Of a stretch of 33,187 nucleotides of DNA, positions 6,618 to 15,168 are shown one piece after another. Numbering within the stretch: position 1 is the stretch's first letter; every line of letters starts with the position of its first letter. The stretch comes from JAVBSN01 sp031556525. Its GTDB lineage: Bacteria > Bacillota > Clostridia > Lachnospirales > Lachnospiraceae. Both the position numbers and the translations under genes were made by a program. The notes beneath the pieces were generated by a model. The model did no database searches and had not been told where the DNA came from. It was given only the letters and a program-made list of their open reading frames with translations. The stretch covers positions 1-33,187 of the forward strand of contig JAVBSS010000032.1 of assembly GCA_031556525.1 (NCBI GenBank), in the 5' to 3' direction.

Positions 6618-7785
6618 TTTTGATTTTTGCAGTCCAACTTATTTTGTCTTTGGAAAAGACAGAGAGAATGAGGTAGGAACATATGTTAAGAAGTATAATG
6701 GTACCAAAGTATTATTACATTACGGCGGAGGTAGTGTAATAAAAACAGGATTATTAGATAGAGTAAAGACTTCTTTATCAAATGAAGGTATAGAATATGT
6801 TGAACTTGGTGGAGTAGCGCCTAACCCAAGAAGTGGATTAGTATATGAAGGTATTAATTTGTGCAAGGAAGAGAATGTAGATTTCATACTTGCAGTAGGT
6901 GGTGGTTCAGTTATTGATTCGTCTAAGGCAATAGCAGCAGGTGTTCCTTATGACGGTGACTTCTGGGATTTCTATTCAGGAAAAGCTAGACTAGTTAATT
7001 CTCTGCCTGTAGGAACAGTATTAACAATTGCGGCAGCAGGAAGTGAAGGATCACCTGATTCAGTAATAACACATGAAGATGGAATGTTAAAAAGAGGGGC
7101 TGGCGGAGAATGTCTAAGACCTAAATTTTCTATACTTAATCCAGCATTAACTCAAACTGTATCAACATATCAAACAGGCTGTGGATCAACAGATATAATT
7201 GCTCATGTATTTGAGCGCTACTTTACAAATACAACTGAAGTAGAAGTTACGGATAGATTATGCGAGGCATTAATACTAACAATGATTAAAGAAACTCCAA
7301 GAGTGATAAGTGATCCGAATAATTATGATGCTAGAGCAAATATAATGTGGGCAGGAATGGTAGCTCATAACAATATTGTTGGTGTAGGTAGAGAGCAAGA
7401 TTGGAATAGTCATGGAATAGAACATGAATTATCAGCATTATATGACTGTGCTCATGGAGCAGGTCTAGCAGTAATCATGCCAGCTTGGATGAAATATGTA
7501 ATGAAACATGATGTAATGCGTTTTTGTCAAATGGCAACTCGTATATTTGGTTGTGAGATGAATTATGCGCAACCGGAAGTTACAGCACTAGAAGGAATAA
7601 ATAGATTCAAACAATTCTTATCATCAATAGGAATGCCAACTAGCTTTAGAGAATTAGGAGCTAAGGCAGAAGATATAGATTACTTAGTTGATACATTTGG
7701 ACTTGGTGATGGTAAAACAGGTGGATTTGTAAAGTTAACAAAAGAAGATATAAAGGCAATCTATGAAATAGCAGCAAATGAGTAG
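6610..7785 (+). CDS. iron-containing alcohol dehydrogenase (butanol dehydrogenase type)
   Basis: Fe-dependent NAD(P)H alcohol dehydrogenase of the group III family, close to the BdhA/YugJ type, reducing aldehydes to alcohols in the cytoplasm. 391 aa is the normal length. GGGSVIDSSKAIA (98-110) is the nucleotide-binding loop. Metal ligands fit Asp195 and His199 (GCGSTDIIAHVF), His268 (SHGIEHEL) and His282 (DCAHGAGLAV). The start is placed at ATG 6610 because AAAGGAG at 6595-6602 is correctly spaced for it; ATG 6604 is too close. It overlaps the end of the second WYL gene by 8 bases. Whether it belongs functionally with the RNA-repair island or with fermentation is open. Confidence 0.92.
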   Translation: MNNFDFCSPTYFVFGKDRENEVGTYVKKYNGTKVLLHYGGGSVIKTGLLDRVKTSLSNEGIEYVELGGVAPNPRSGLVYEGINLCKEENVDFILAVGGGSVIDSSKAIAAGVPYDGDFWDFYSGKARLVNSLPVGTVLTIAAAGSEGSPDSVITHEDGMLKRGAGGECLRPKFSILNPALTQTVSTYQTGCGSTDIIAHVFERYFTNTTEVEVTDRLCEALILTMIKETPRVISDPNNYDARANIMWAGMVAHNNIVGVGREQDWNSHGIEHELSALYDCAHGAGLAVIMPAWMKYVMKHDVMRFCQMATRIFGCEMNYAQPEVTALEGINRFKQFLSSIGMPTSFRELGAKAEDIDYLVDTFGLGDGKTGGFVKLTKEDIKAIYEIAANE

Positions 7786-7799
7786 ATTAGGGTGTAGAT

Positions 7800-8924
7800 A
7801 TGAATTATGTGTTTCCAGATTACTATAGCCAGTTTGAATGTATAGGAAGTGAATGTGAAGATACTTGTTGTGCAGGTTGGCAAATAGTAATAGACAATAA
7901 ATCAATGAAAAAATATATGGATTACAAGGGCGGTTTTGGGAATCGCCTTTGTAACTCTATAGATTTTAAGGAACAGACATTTAAACAATATAATAGAAGA
8001 TGTGCATTTTTAAATGAAGAGAATCTATGTGATATATACAGTGAAGCAGGAAAAGATATGCTTTGCAGAACATGTAAGAACTATCCAAGGCACATTGAAG
8101 AATTTGAAGGATATCGAGAAGTATCCTTATCTTTGTCATGCCCAATAGCAGCAAAGATTATGTTAACTAATACTAACAAGGTAACATTTATAGAAAAAGA
8201 AAAATCTTCTAGAGATGAGAGTTACGATGACTTTGATTATTTACTGTTTGATAAGTTATTAGAAGTAAGAGAAGCTATAATAAGTATTTTACAAAACAGA
8301 GAAATAAATATATATACAAGAATGGCAATGGTACTCGCACTTTCGCACGATGTTCAAACTAGAATTGACAAGAATTCTATATTTGAGATAGATGATGTTA
8401 TATGTAGGTATGCAAGAGAAGATGCATACATTAGATTTGAAAGCGAAGTAAACAGTAAGAAACAAAGTTGTACAGATAGAAAAGATATAATGAAAGATGT
8501 ATTTAGTATCTTTCGTAAGTTGGAAAAATTAAAGCCCAACTGGGAAAAGCAGATAGGAAAATACGAAGATATATTATATAGAAGAAACAGCTACGAAAAA
8601 CTTCTAAAATATAGACTAGATGATAATACATTTGAACAGTTAATGGTGTATTTTGTATTTACATATTATCTAGGTGCTGTATACGATTGCAACCAATATA
8701 GCAAAATGAAATTAGCAATTATAAGCACAATGTTAATAAATGAAATAGCGATGGCTACATATTATGAAAATGCTAACATATCTATAGAAGATATTATAAG
8801 AATCTCATATAGATATGCCAAGGAAGTAGAACATTCAGATATTAATCTTGATATATTGGAAAAAGAATTTATAAATAATAAAATCTATAGTATAGAAAAT
8901 ATTATTTATAAAATATTAATGTAA
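7800..8924 (+). CDS. fliB: FliB-like lysine-N-methylase
   Basis: Cys-rich protein of the flagellin lysine-N-methylase (FliB) family, 374 aa. Conserved cysteines form the family pattern: C14-x4-C19-x3-C23-C24 at the N-terminus (FECIGSECEDTCC), then C68, C77, C89 and C92 (RRCAFLN, NLCDIY, MLCRTCKNYPR) and C114 (LSCP). These probably bind a metal or Fe-S centre. FliB in Salmonella methylates flagellin lysines, but many clostridial homologues sit away from flagellar genes, and no flagellar gene is in this window. The substrate may therefore be another protein. ATG 7800 follows AGGGTG; it lies 14 bases after the dehydrogenase and is probably co-transcribed. Confidence 0.82.
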   Translation: MNYVFPDYYSQFECIGSECEDTCCAGWQIVIDNKSMKKYMDYKGGFGNRLCNSIDFKEQTFKQYNRRCAFLNEENLCDIYSEAGKDMLCRTCKNYPRHIEEFEGYREVSLSLSCPIAAKIMLTNTNKVTFIEKEKSSRDESYDDFDYLLFDKLLEVREAIISILQNREINIYTRMAMVLALSHDVQTRIDKNSIFEIDDVICRYAREDAYIRFESEVNSKKQSCTDRKDIMKDVFSIFRKLEKLKPNWEKQIGKYEDILYRRNSYEKLLKYRLDDNTFEQLMVYFVFTYYLGAVYDCNQYSKMKLAIISTMLINEIAMATYYENANISIEDIIRISYRYAKEVEHSDINLDILEKEFINNKIYSIENIIYKILM

Positions 8925-8979
8925 ATGTAAAACTATATATTTTTATATATGTTAGATTGTTCTATAGGGGGTGATTATT

Positions 8980-9477
8980 ATGTATAAGAAAAACATAAAT
9001 AGAATATTAATGGGAATCATTCCGATTGTTGTGATATTAACAATAATAGTTTATAAAGAAAATACAGATCAAATAATGACGTATGTACGGAATTTTCAGA
9101 AAAATACTAATCAAGTTATAATATATAAGTGTAATTGGGAAGAAGATGGTCTTTATGAATCCACAGTAATTATTAAAGAACTTACACCAGAGAGTTTAAT
9201 TAAAGCATTAATGCGAAAAAAGCAGATACCTAAAGATGTAAAATTATTAGATTTTAAACAAGAGGGCAAAGAGCTAACACTGGATTTATCAGATGAATAT
9301 AGAATATATGCAGGTTCATTAGGCACTAGTGGTGAATATTGTGCAGTTGGAAGTCTTGTTAATACATTTCTGGATGCATACGACGCAGAGACAATAAAGA
9401 TCTTAGTCGAAGGAAAGGAATGGGGGTCAGGACACATAGAATATAAAGACCCGTTAACTAGACGTTATTCTGATTAA
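8980..9477 (+). CDS. membrane-anchored GerMN-domain protein
   Basis: 165-aa protein with one N-terminal membrane helix (ILMGIIPIVVILTIIVY) and an extracytoplasmic GerMN domain. LTPESLIKALM, then VKLLDFKQEGKELTLDLS, then the serine/glycine-rich turn and VNTFLDAYDAETIKILVEGKEW are the usual landmarks. GerM proteins act at the envelope in sporulation and germination; many single-domain versions in clostridia have no tested role. A GTG at 8971 is in frame, but GGGGGTG at 8967-8973 fits ATG 8980 better. It is followed by a strong two-way terminator. Confidence 0.8.
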   Translation: MYKKNINRILMGIIPIVVILTIIVYKENTDQIMTYVRNFQKNTNQVIIYKCNWEEDGLYESTVIIKELTPESLIKALMRKKQIPKDVKLLDFKQEGKELTLDLSDEYRIYAGSLGTSGEYCAVGSLVNTFLDAYDAETIKILVEGKEWGSGHIEYKDPLTRRYSD

Positions 9478-9486
9478 TCATTAATA

Positions 9487-9566
9487 AAAAAGACGACAAT
9501 CATTGAATTGACCATATAAGTTAGAAATAGGCAAACTAACTTGTCAATATGAATTACCGTCTTTTT
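9487..9566. terminator. long bidirectional terminator hairpin
   Basis: AAAAAGACG (9487-9495) pairs perfectly with CGTCTTTTT (9558-9566), and AAGTTAG (9518-9524) pairs with CTAACTT (9536-9542). ATTGAC/GTCAAT adds pairing with a bulge. It separates convergent genes and has T runs on both strands, so it can stop transcription both ways. Confidence 0.8.
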
Positions 9567-9571
9567 GTTTG

Positions 9572-10297
9572 TTATAGAAAACCACCGTCTATAGCTATTA
9601 TTTGACCAGTCATATAAGCAGGACTATTAATCATAGAATATATAAGACTAGCAACTTCTGTAGGCGTTCCCATTCTTCCCATTGGAATATCATTAGTTAG
9701 TGTATCTATATCTTCTGTAGAAAAACAAGAATTCATCGGGGTATCTATGACTCCACAAGATATAACATTTACACGAACATTACTAGGAGCAAGTTCTTTG
9801 GCAAGAGCCTTGGTGAAAGAATCCACGCCACCCTTTGAGGCTGAATAAGCAACCTCACAAGAAGCGCCAACTTGTCCCCATATAGAAGAAATATTGATTA
9901 TATGTCCTTCTTTTTGTGAAACCATATAAGGAACAGCAGCTCTACAGGTATTAAATACAGATGTTAGATTAGTATCAATAACCTGTCTCCAATCATCATA
10001 TGACATATCTGTTAGCAAACCTACATATGATATACCAGCATTATTAACAAGAACATCTATAGTGCCACATTCGTTATATACAGAGTTTATAAATTCAGAG
10101 GCATATGGAAAATCACTTATGTCACCTACACTAGCAATACAGTTACAGCCATTTGCTGTAATTATATCTCTGGTCTCATATAGCCACTCAGCATGTTTAT
10201 ATGAATTAATAGCTACATTATTATAATGTTTAGATAAATAAATGGCAGCTTCTTTGCCAATTCCCGACGAAGCGCCAGTAATTATTGCAGTACTCAT
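9572..10297 (-). CDS. short-chain dehydrogenase/reductase, FabG-like
   Basis: Classical SDR, 241 aa, NAD(P)H-dependent, resembling 3-oxoacyl-ACP reductases of the YmfI/FabG type. The Rossmann motif TGASSGIG is at 7-14, NNAG at 85-88, and the catalytic Ser138, Tyr151 and Lys155 (YSASK) are in place. The C-terminus ends with the GQIIAIDGGFL typical of FabG. AAGGAG precedes the start. It stands alone, convergent with the GerMN gene, not in a fatty-acid operon, so the true substrate is uncertain. Confidence 0.88.
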   Translation of the reverse strand: MSTAIITGASSGIGKEAAIYLSKHYNNVAINSYKHAEWLYETRDIITANGCNCIASVGDISDFPYASEFINSVYNECGTIDVLVNNAGISYVGLLTDMSYDDWRQVIDTNLTSVFNTCRAAVPYMVSQKEGHIINISSIWGQVGASCEVAYSASKGGVDSFTKALAKELAPSNVRVNVISCGVIDTPMNSCFSTEDIDTLTNDIPMGRMGTPTEVASLIYSMINSPAYMTGQIIAIDGGFL

Positions 10298-10347
10298 AAA
10301 ATTCTCCTTTTATGATATATTTAAGAATAAGTTAAGTATACCATAAT

Positions 10348-10386
10348 ATTAAATCAGTTGAAAATAAAGATTTAATTTGTTATACT
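10348..10386 (+). promoter_or_regulatory. promoter with overlapping dyad
   Basis: TTGAAA (10358-10363), a 17-base spacer and TATACT (10381-10386) form a near-consensus sigma-A promoter upstream of the gene at 10454. An 8-bp dyad, ATTAAATC (10348-10355) and GATTTAAT (10369-10376), brackets the -35 box and may be an operator. Confidence 0.65.
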
Positions 10387-10453
10387 ATTATCACTTAACA
10401 TGGTGTTACCATAAGTACTTAAGATGAATGATAATTTTGGGAGGTCAATTTTT

Positions 10454-11038
10454 ATGAATAAAGGTACAATTGTTAGAATATTTGCAGAGGCGTTTTTAAG
10501 AGCTACAGTTATTATATTAGGAATAGCAATAATAGGATTTGGTGGTTTCTTCTTAGTTAGCTTTATATCGGAAGCTACGGGTAATGGTAATGGAGATACT
10601 ACACAAGACCTATCGGATGAGGAATTGAAGAGAATGCTTGAGGAACAGGAAGCTACAGCAGAGCCAGATTCAATTGATACTGAAGCACCTGTAACAGAGC
10701 CTGAAGTGACAGAAGAGCCAACAACAGAAGAGCAAATAATATCTTCAAAAGATGCTAAGATATTAGTGCTTAATAGTACACCGACAAAAGGACTAGCAAA
10801 AGCATGGGCAGATAAACTTGTTGGAGAAGGATTTGCAAAAGTTGAAAAAGGAAATTATTCAGCAGAGAAACTTACTAGTACAAAGATTATTGTAACAACT
10901 GATGGCAGAGGTAAAGATTTGGTAGCGTATTTTAATAATGCTACACTTGTAACAGGAACAGCACCATCAGGAGTAGATGTGTCAACAGATGGTTATGATA
11001 TATTTATAATAGTTGGTACAGAGGATGATATTAAGTAA
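10454..11038 (+). CDS. membrane-anchored LytR_C-domain protein
   Basis: 194-aa protein with one N-terminal membrane helix (ATVIILGIAIIGFGGFFLV), then a long Thr/Glu/Pro-rich linker, then a C-terminal LytR_C-like domain (KDAKILVLNSTPTKGLAKAWADKL). The latter domain follows the LCP domain in LytR-type cell-wall ligases but here stands alone. An in-frame ATG at 10424 is possible, yet GGGAGG at 10439-10444 selects 10454. It heads a three-gene run with a WecG-like gene and yitT. A cell-envelope role is likely from topology and linker; no precise function can be given. Confidence 0.75.
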   Translation: MNKGTIVRIFAEAFLRATVIILGIAIIGFGGFFLVSFISEATGNGNGDTTQDLSDEELKRMLEEQEATAEPDSIDTEAPVTEPEVTEEPTTEEQIISSKDAKILVLNSTPTKGLAKAWADKLVGEGFAKVEKGNYSAEKLTSTKIIVTTDGRGKDLVAYFNNATLVTGTAPSGVDVSTDGYDIFIIVGTEDDIK

Positions 11039-11054
11039 ATAAAGAGGTATTCAT

Positions 11055-11723
11055 ATGACAGGCAGAATAGAATTGCTTGGGATTGATGTTGATTTATTGG
11101 ATACTGAAGAGGCGTATGATGCAACTAATAAGTATCTAATGGAAGAAGGCTTTAATTTGGTGTATTTAGTAGATACCAAATTGTGTATGGAGACTGATAA
11201 TAATTTGGAAATATCACAGATTATAGATAAAGCAGATATAGTATTACCGGCAAATGATAGCACGGAATCTAGTTTGATTAATGTTTTGGGACATTCTAAG
11301 GGTAGATTATCTATAAGAGAATATTTTGATAAGTTATTAACAAGTGTAGAAGTAGAAGGAAAAGAAGTCTTAGTCATAACCAATACCAAGGAAGAACTTG
11401 AGAAGTTGTTAGCGGTATTGAATACAAAGAGGCAGTATTTATCTGCCAGAGGGGAATCTTTGGATACTATTGGAGAAGGTCAATATGAATTAGTGGCAAA
11501 TACAATTAATTCGATTGCACCAGACTTGCTTATACTTTGTCTCGATGACAAGGTTCAACTTGAATTTTTGAAGGATTATAGAAATAAGATAAACGTTAAT
11601 TTGTGTATATGCACAGGTGAATCATTTTTGATTTTATGGTTTAAAAAAGGGAAAAAACTGTATACTACTATTATGAATACTTTTTTTAAGAATAAAGTAA
11701 AGAAAAAAATAGTAGAAAGGTAA
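11055..11723 (+). CDS. divergent WecG/TagA-like glycosyltransferase-fold protein
   Basis: 222-aa protein that looks like a distant WecG/TagA/CpsF family member. The opening IELLGIDVDLLDTEEAYDA, the strand VYLVDTKLCMETDNN and ADIVLPAND line up with the start of that family. The family normally has (L/P)-D-G-x-G with a catalytic Asp at this last place; here the sequence is LPANDSTESS, so the canonical residue and glycines are lost. It may be a non-catalytic relative or have changed chemistry. It lies between the LytR_C gene and yitT, 16 and 6 bases away, hence almost certainly one operon. Family assignment is by pattern only. Confidence 0.5.
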   Translation: MTGRIELLGIDVDLLDTEEAYDATNKYLMEEGFNLVYLVDTKLCMETDNNLEISQIIDKADIVLPANDSTESSLINVLGHSKGRLSIREYFDKLLTSVEVEGKEVLVITNTKEELEKLLAVLNTKRQYLSARGESLDTIGEGQYELVANTINSIAPDLLILCLDDKVQLEFLKDYRNKINVNLCICTGESFLILWFKKGKKLYTTIMNTFFKNKVKKKIVER

Positions 11724-11729
11724 ATCAAG

Positions 11730-12605
11730 ATGAAAAGCTTAGAAGTTAAAAAAGCAAGCCGAGAATATTTATTTATATTGATAGGGGCATTTTTAATGGC
11801 ATATGCAATTAAGGCTATATTTAACACTATGAATATGGTTACTGGTGGAGTAAGTGGTATAGCGATAATAATAAAATATCTTACGAGGAATATTAACATA
11901 TTAGGTGAACAGGGGATCCCTCTGTGGTTCACTAATGCGATTGTTAATGTTCCTCTTTTTATATTTGCGTATAAATATAAAGGAAGAAGATTTATAAAGA
12001 GAACATTAATTGCAACGGTGGCCATAACTATATTTTTGGGCATTATACCTAATTTGACGATTTTGCCAAAGGATAATTTATTAAATACTATAATAGGTGG
12101 GGCACTAATGGGAGCTGGATTAGGTTTAGTATTTGCAAGGGGATCTACAACGGGCGGAACGGATTTGCTGGCATCATTAATTAACTTGAAAATAAGACAC
12201 CTATCTATTCCTAATATACTGCTTATAATAGATAGTGTAATTATAATATTAGGTAGCATGGTATTCGGATTGGAGAAAGCAATGTATTCAACAATTGCCA
12301 TATATCTATCTACAACTATTTCAGATAATATTGTAGAAGGACCTAAGCATTCTAAAATGGCATACATTATATCGGATAAGGCACAACAGATATCGGATGA
12401 AATAATAGAAATATTAGAAAGAGGAGTAACTGGAATATCTATTGTGGGAATGTATACAAGAAATGAAAAGAAAATGCTTATGTGTGTTGTGTCAAAGAAA
12501 GAAATAGTGACTTTAAAGGAAATAGTGGTAAATAATGACGAAGAGGCATTTCTAATAGTTAGTGATGTTCGAGAAGCATTGGGAGAAGGATTTATTAGGA
12601 GTTAG
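11730..12605 (+). CDS. YitT-family membrane protein
   Basis: 291-aa inner-membrane protein with about five to six helices (YitT/DUF161 part) and a cytosolic C-terminal DUF2179 domain (VTGISIVGMYTRNEKKML). The glycine-rich MVTGGVSGIAIIIKY and GLVFARGSTTGGTDLLASL are hallmarks of the family. The transported or sensed molecule is unknown. It is the last gene of the operon. The 213 bases to the next gene contain a TATAAT at 12768-12773 without a convincing -35 box. Confidence 0.9.
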   Translation: MKSLEVKKASREYLFILIGAFLMAYAIKAIFNTMNMVTGGVSGIAIIIKYLTRNINILGEQGIPLWFTNAIVNVPLFIFAYKYKGRRFIKRTLIATVAITIFLGIIPNLTILPKDNLLNTIIGGALMGAGLGLVFARGSTTGGTDLLASLINLKIRHLSIPNILLIIDSVIIILGSMVFGLEKAMYSTIAIYLSTTISDNIVEGPKHSKMAYIISDKAQQISDEIIEILERGVTGISIVGMYTRNEKKMLMCVVSKKEIVTLKEIVVNNDEEAFLIVSDVREALGEGFIRS

Positions 12606-12818
12606 AGAATGTTAATAAATGTTTAGTAGTTTATACCATAAAACGACTATAAATAATGTGCAATTTAATAAAGAAACGTTGTTCGTATACAAATTGAACA
12701 AAATATTTGAAAAATGTTTGTTTAATAATAATATGGTTTTTCTTTTTTAATTGATGTAATATACATCTATAATGTTAGTCAGAATTAAAAACAACAGAAC
12801 CCAAGGAGGAATTATAGA

Positions 12819-13931
12819 ATGGCTAGTTTATCACTTAAAAATATTTACAAGATTTATCCTAACGGATTTAACGCTGTTAAGGATTTCAATCTAGAAATCG
12901 AAGACAAAGAATTTGTTATCTTCGTTGGACCATCAGGATGTGGAAAATCAACTACATTAAGAATGATTGCAGGTCTTGAGGATATCAGCTCAGGAGAATT
13001 ATGGATCGCAGACAAGATGGTTAATGACGTAGAGCCTAAAGATAGAGATATCGCAATGGTATTCCAAAACTATGCGTTATACCCACATATGTCAGTATAT
13101 GACAATATGGCATTTGGTCTTAAGTTAAGAAAAGTACCAGCTGAGAAGATTGACAAGCAAGTTCATGAAGCAGCTAAGATTCTTGACATTGAGCACTTAC
13201 TTGACAGAAAGCCAAAGGCTTTATCAGGTGGACAAAGACAACGTGTTGCTATGGGTCGTGCTATCGTTCGTGAGCCTAAGGTATTCCTTATGGATGAGCC
13301 TTTATCAAACCTTGATGCTAAGCTTAGAGTTCAAATGCGTGTTGAGATCTCTAAATTACACCAAAGATTACAAACAACTATTATCTACGTTACACATGAC
13401 CAAACAGAGGCGATGACTCTTGGTACAAGAATCGTAGTTATGAAAGATGGTATCATCCAACAAGTTGATACTCCACAAAACTTATATGACAAACCAACAA
13501 ACTTATTCGTAGCAGGTTTCATGGGAATGCCTCCAATGAACTTCATCGAGTGTAAAGTTGTTAAATCAGGAACTGACGTATTATTAATGTTCGGTTCTAA
13601 CTCTATCAAAGTTCCAGATTCAAAAGCTTCTAAGCTTGTTGAGATGAACTATATTGATAAAGAAGTTGTATTAGGTATTCGTCCTGAGGATGTACATGAT
13701 GAGCAATTATTCATCGAGTCTTCTCCAGAAAGTATCATAGATGCAAGAATTAATATCTACGAAATGTTAGGTGCTGAAGTTTACTTATACTTCACAATTG
13801 ATCAATTTGATATCACTGCAAGAGTTAATGCTCGTACAACTGCAAGACCTGGTGATACAGTTCAATTAGCATTTGACTTAAGTAAGATTCACATCTTTGA
13901 TAAAGAGACTGAAGAAGTTATCCTTAACTAA
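12819..13931 (+). CDS. ugpC: ABC transporter ATPase, MsmX/UgpC type
   Basis: 370-aa ATPase of the carbohydrate-uptake CUT1 class. Walker A GPSGCGKST is at 37-45, Q-loop VFQNYALYPHMSV, signature LSGGQRQRVAMGRA from 135, Walker B FLMDEP with Glu160, and the H-loop is YVTHDQTEAM. A C-terminal TOBE/regulatory domain follows from about 240. No permease or binding-protein gene is adjacent, as for MsmX/MsmK, a shared ATPase that energises several sugar importers. The coding sequence uses far more C-ending codons (ATC, GAC, TTC, AAC) than its neighbours, a sign of high expression. AAGGAGGA precedes ATG 12819 and a strong terminator follows. Confidence 0.92.
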   Translation: MASLSLKNIYKIYPNGFNAVKDFNLEIEDKEFVIFVGPSGCGKSTTLRMIAGLEDISSGELWIADKMVNDVEPKDRDIAMVFQNYALYPHMSVYDNMAFGLKLRKVPAEKIDKQVHEAAKILDIEHLLDRKPKALSGGQRQRVAMGRAIVREPKVFLMDEPLSNLDAKLRVQMRVEISKLHQRLQTTIIYVTHDQTEAMTLGTRIVVMKDGIIQQVDTPQNLYDKPTNLFVAGFMGMPPMNFIECKVVKSGTDVLLMFGSNSIKVPDSKASKLVEMNYIDKEVVLGIRPEDVHDEQLFIESSPESIIDARINIYEMLGAEVYLYFTIDQFDITARVNARTTARPGDTVQLAFDLSKIHIFDKETEEVILN

Positions 13932-13952
13932 TTAGAATAATAATAACCATTT

Positions 13953-13990
13953 AGAGGAAATACATAAAAAATGTGTATTTCCTCTTTTAA
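13953..13990 (+). terminator. terminator of the MsmX/UgpC gene
   Basis: AGAGGAAATACA (13953-13964) pairs perfectly over 12 bp with TGTATTTCCTCT (13974-13985), followed by TTTTAATTTT. Confidence 0.85.
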
Positions 13991-14054
13991 TTTTATCAGT
14001 TTTGCTATAAAATGATATTAGGTGTATTTAAATACTATATGAAGGAGTGACAGT

Positions 14055-15143
14055 ATGATATCGAACCAAATACTTCAAGATACAATAGAGGGGATAAAGG
14101 CTGTGACACGCATTGATTTGTGTGTTATGGACACAGAGGGAAAAACATTGGCGACTACTTTACGTGACGTTGATGAATATGAGAAGGCTGTTGTGGGATT
14201 TGTAGAATCTCCAGCGGAGAGTCAAGTTTTACAAGGTTATCAATTTTTTAAAGTATTTGATGACAACCAATTAGAATATATTATACTTGCCAAAGGCGAG
14301 ACTGATGATGTATATATGATTGGTAAATTGGCAGCATTGCAAGTTCAGAACTTGTTAGTTGCTTATAAGGAAAGATTTGATAAGGATAATTTCATTAAGA
14401 ACTTATTGTTAGATAATCTATTGTTAGTTGATATATATAATAGAGCTAAGAAACTTCATATTGATATAGATGTGAAGAGAATAGTATTTATTATTGAGAC
14501 TAAGAATGAGAAGGATACTAATGCTCTAGAGACTGTTCGTAACATTTTCTCTAGTAAGACTAAGGACTTTATAACTGCAGTTGATGAGAAGAATATTATT
14601 CTTGTTAAAGAAGTTAAACAAAATGAAACCTATGATGATATGGCTAAGACTGCTAAAGTAATAGTAGATATGCTTAATACAGAAGCTATGAGTACTGTTC
14701 ATGTTGCATATGGTACAATTGTTAACGAAATCAAAGAAGTTTCAAGGTCATACAAAGAAGCTAAGATGGCCCTTGACGTAGGAAAGATATTCTATAGCAA
14801 TAGAAATATTATTGCATACAGCAATTTAGGAATTGGTAGATTAATATATCAATTACCAATACCACTATGTAAGATGTTTATTAAGGAGATCTTTGAGGGA
14901 CGTTCTCCAGATGATTTTGACGAGGAAACTTTAACTACCATTAATAAATTCTTTGAGAACAGCTTGAATGTTTCAGAAACTTCAAGACAATTATACATAC
15001 ATCGTAATACATTAGTATATAGATTAGATAAGTTGCAGAAGAGCACTAATCTTGATTTACGAGTATTTGAAGATGCAATAACATTTAAGATTGCATTAAT
15101 GGTTGTAAAATATATGAAGTATATGGAATCTCTTGAATACTAA
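14055..15143 (+). CDS. CdaR/PucR-type transcriptional regulator
   Basis: 362-aa regulator. The N-terminal part (LQDTIEGIKAVTRIDLCVMDTEGKTLAT) resembles the diacid-recognition sensor of CdaR. The middle (about 130-250) is the GGDEF-like spacer of the family. The C-terminus (about 300-355) is the PucR helix-turn-helix: FENSLNVSETSRQLYIHRNTLVYRLDKL. AAGGAG precedes ATG 14055. It lies 25 bases before ftsE and could be co-transcribed with it. The effector and target genes are unknown; control of the nearby sugar ATPase is possible but not shown. Confidence 0.82.
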   Translation: MISNQILQDTIEGIKAVTRIDLCVMDTEGKTLATTLRDVDEYEKAVVGFVESPAESQVLQGYQFFKVFDDNQLEYIILAKGETDDVYMIGKLAALQVQNLLVAYKERFDKDNFIKNLLLDNLLLVDIYNRAKKLHIDIDVKRIVFIIETKNEKDTNALETVRNIFSSKTKDFITAVDEKNIILVKEVKQNETYDDMAKTAKVIVDMLNTEAMSTVHVAYGTIVNEIKEVSRSYKEAKMALDVGKIFYSNRNIIAYSNLGIGRLIYQLPIPLCKMFIKEIFEGRSPDDFDEETLTTINKFFENSLNVSETSRQLYIHRNTLVYRLDKLQKSTNLDLRVFEDAITFKIALMVVKYMKYMESLEY

Positions 15144-15168
15144 TAGATAAGAGAAAGGATGCACGAAT

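Noticed and set aside
11576..12367. Long minus-strand open frame opposite yitT
   Set aside because: It is an antisense shadow of a hydrophobic gene with no ribosome site; the plus-strand product is a clear YitT.
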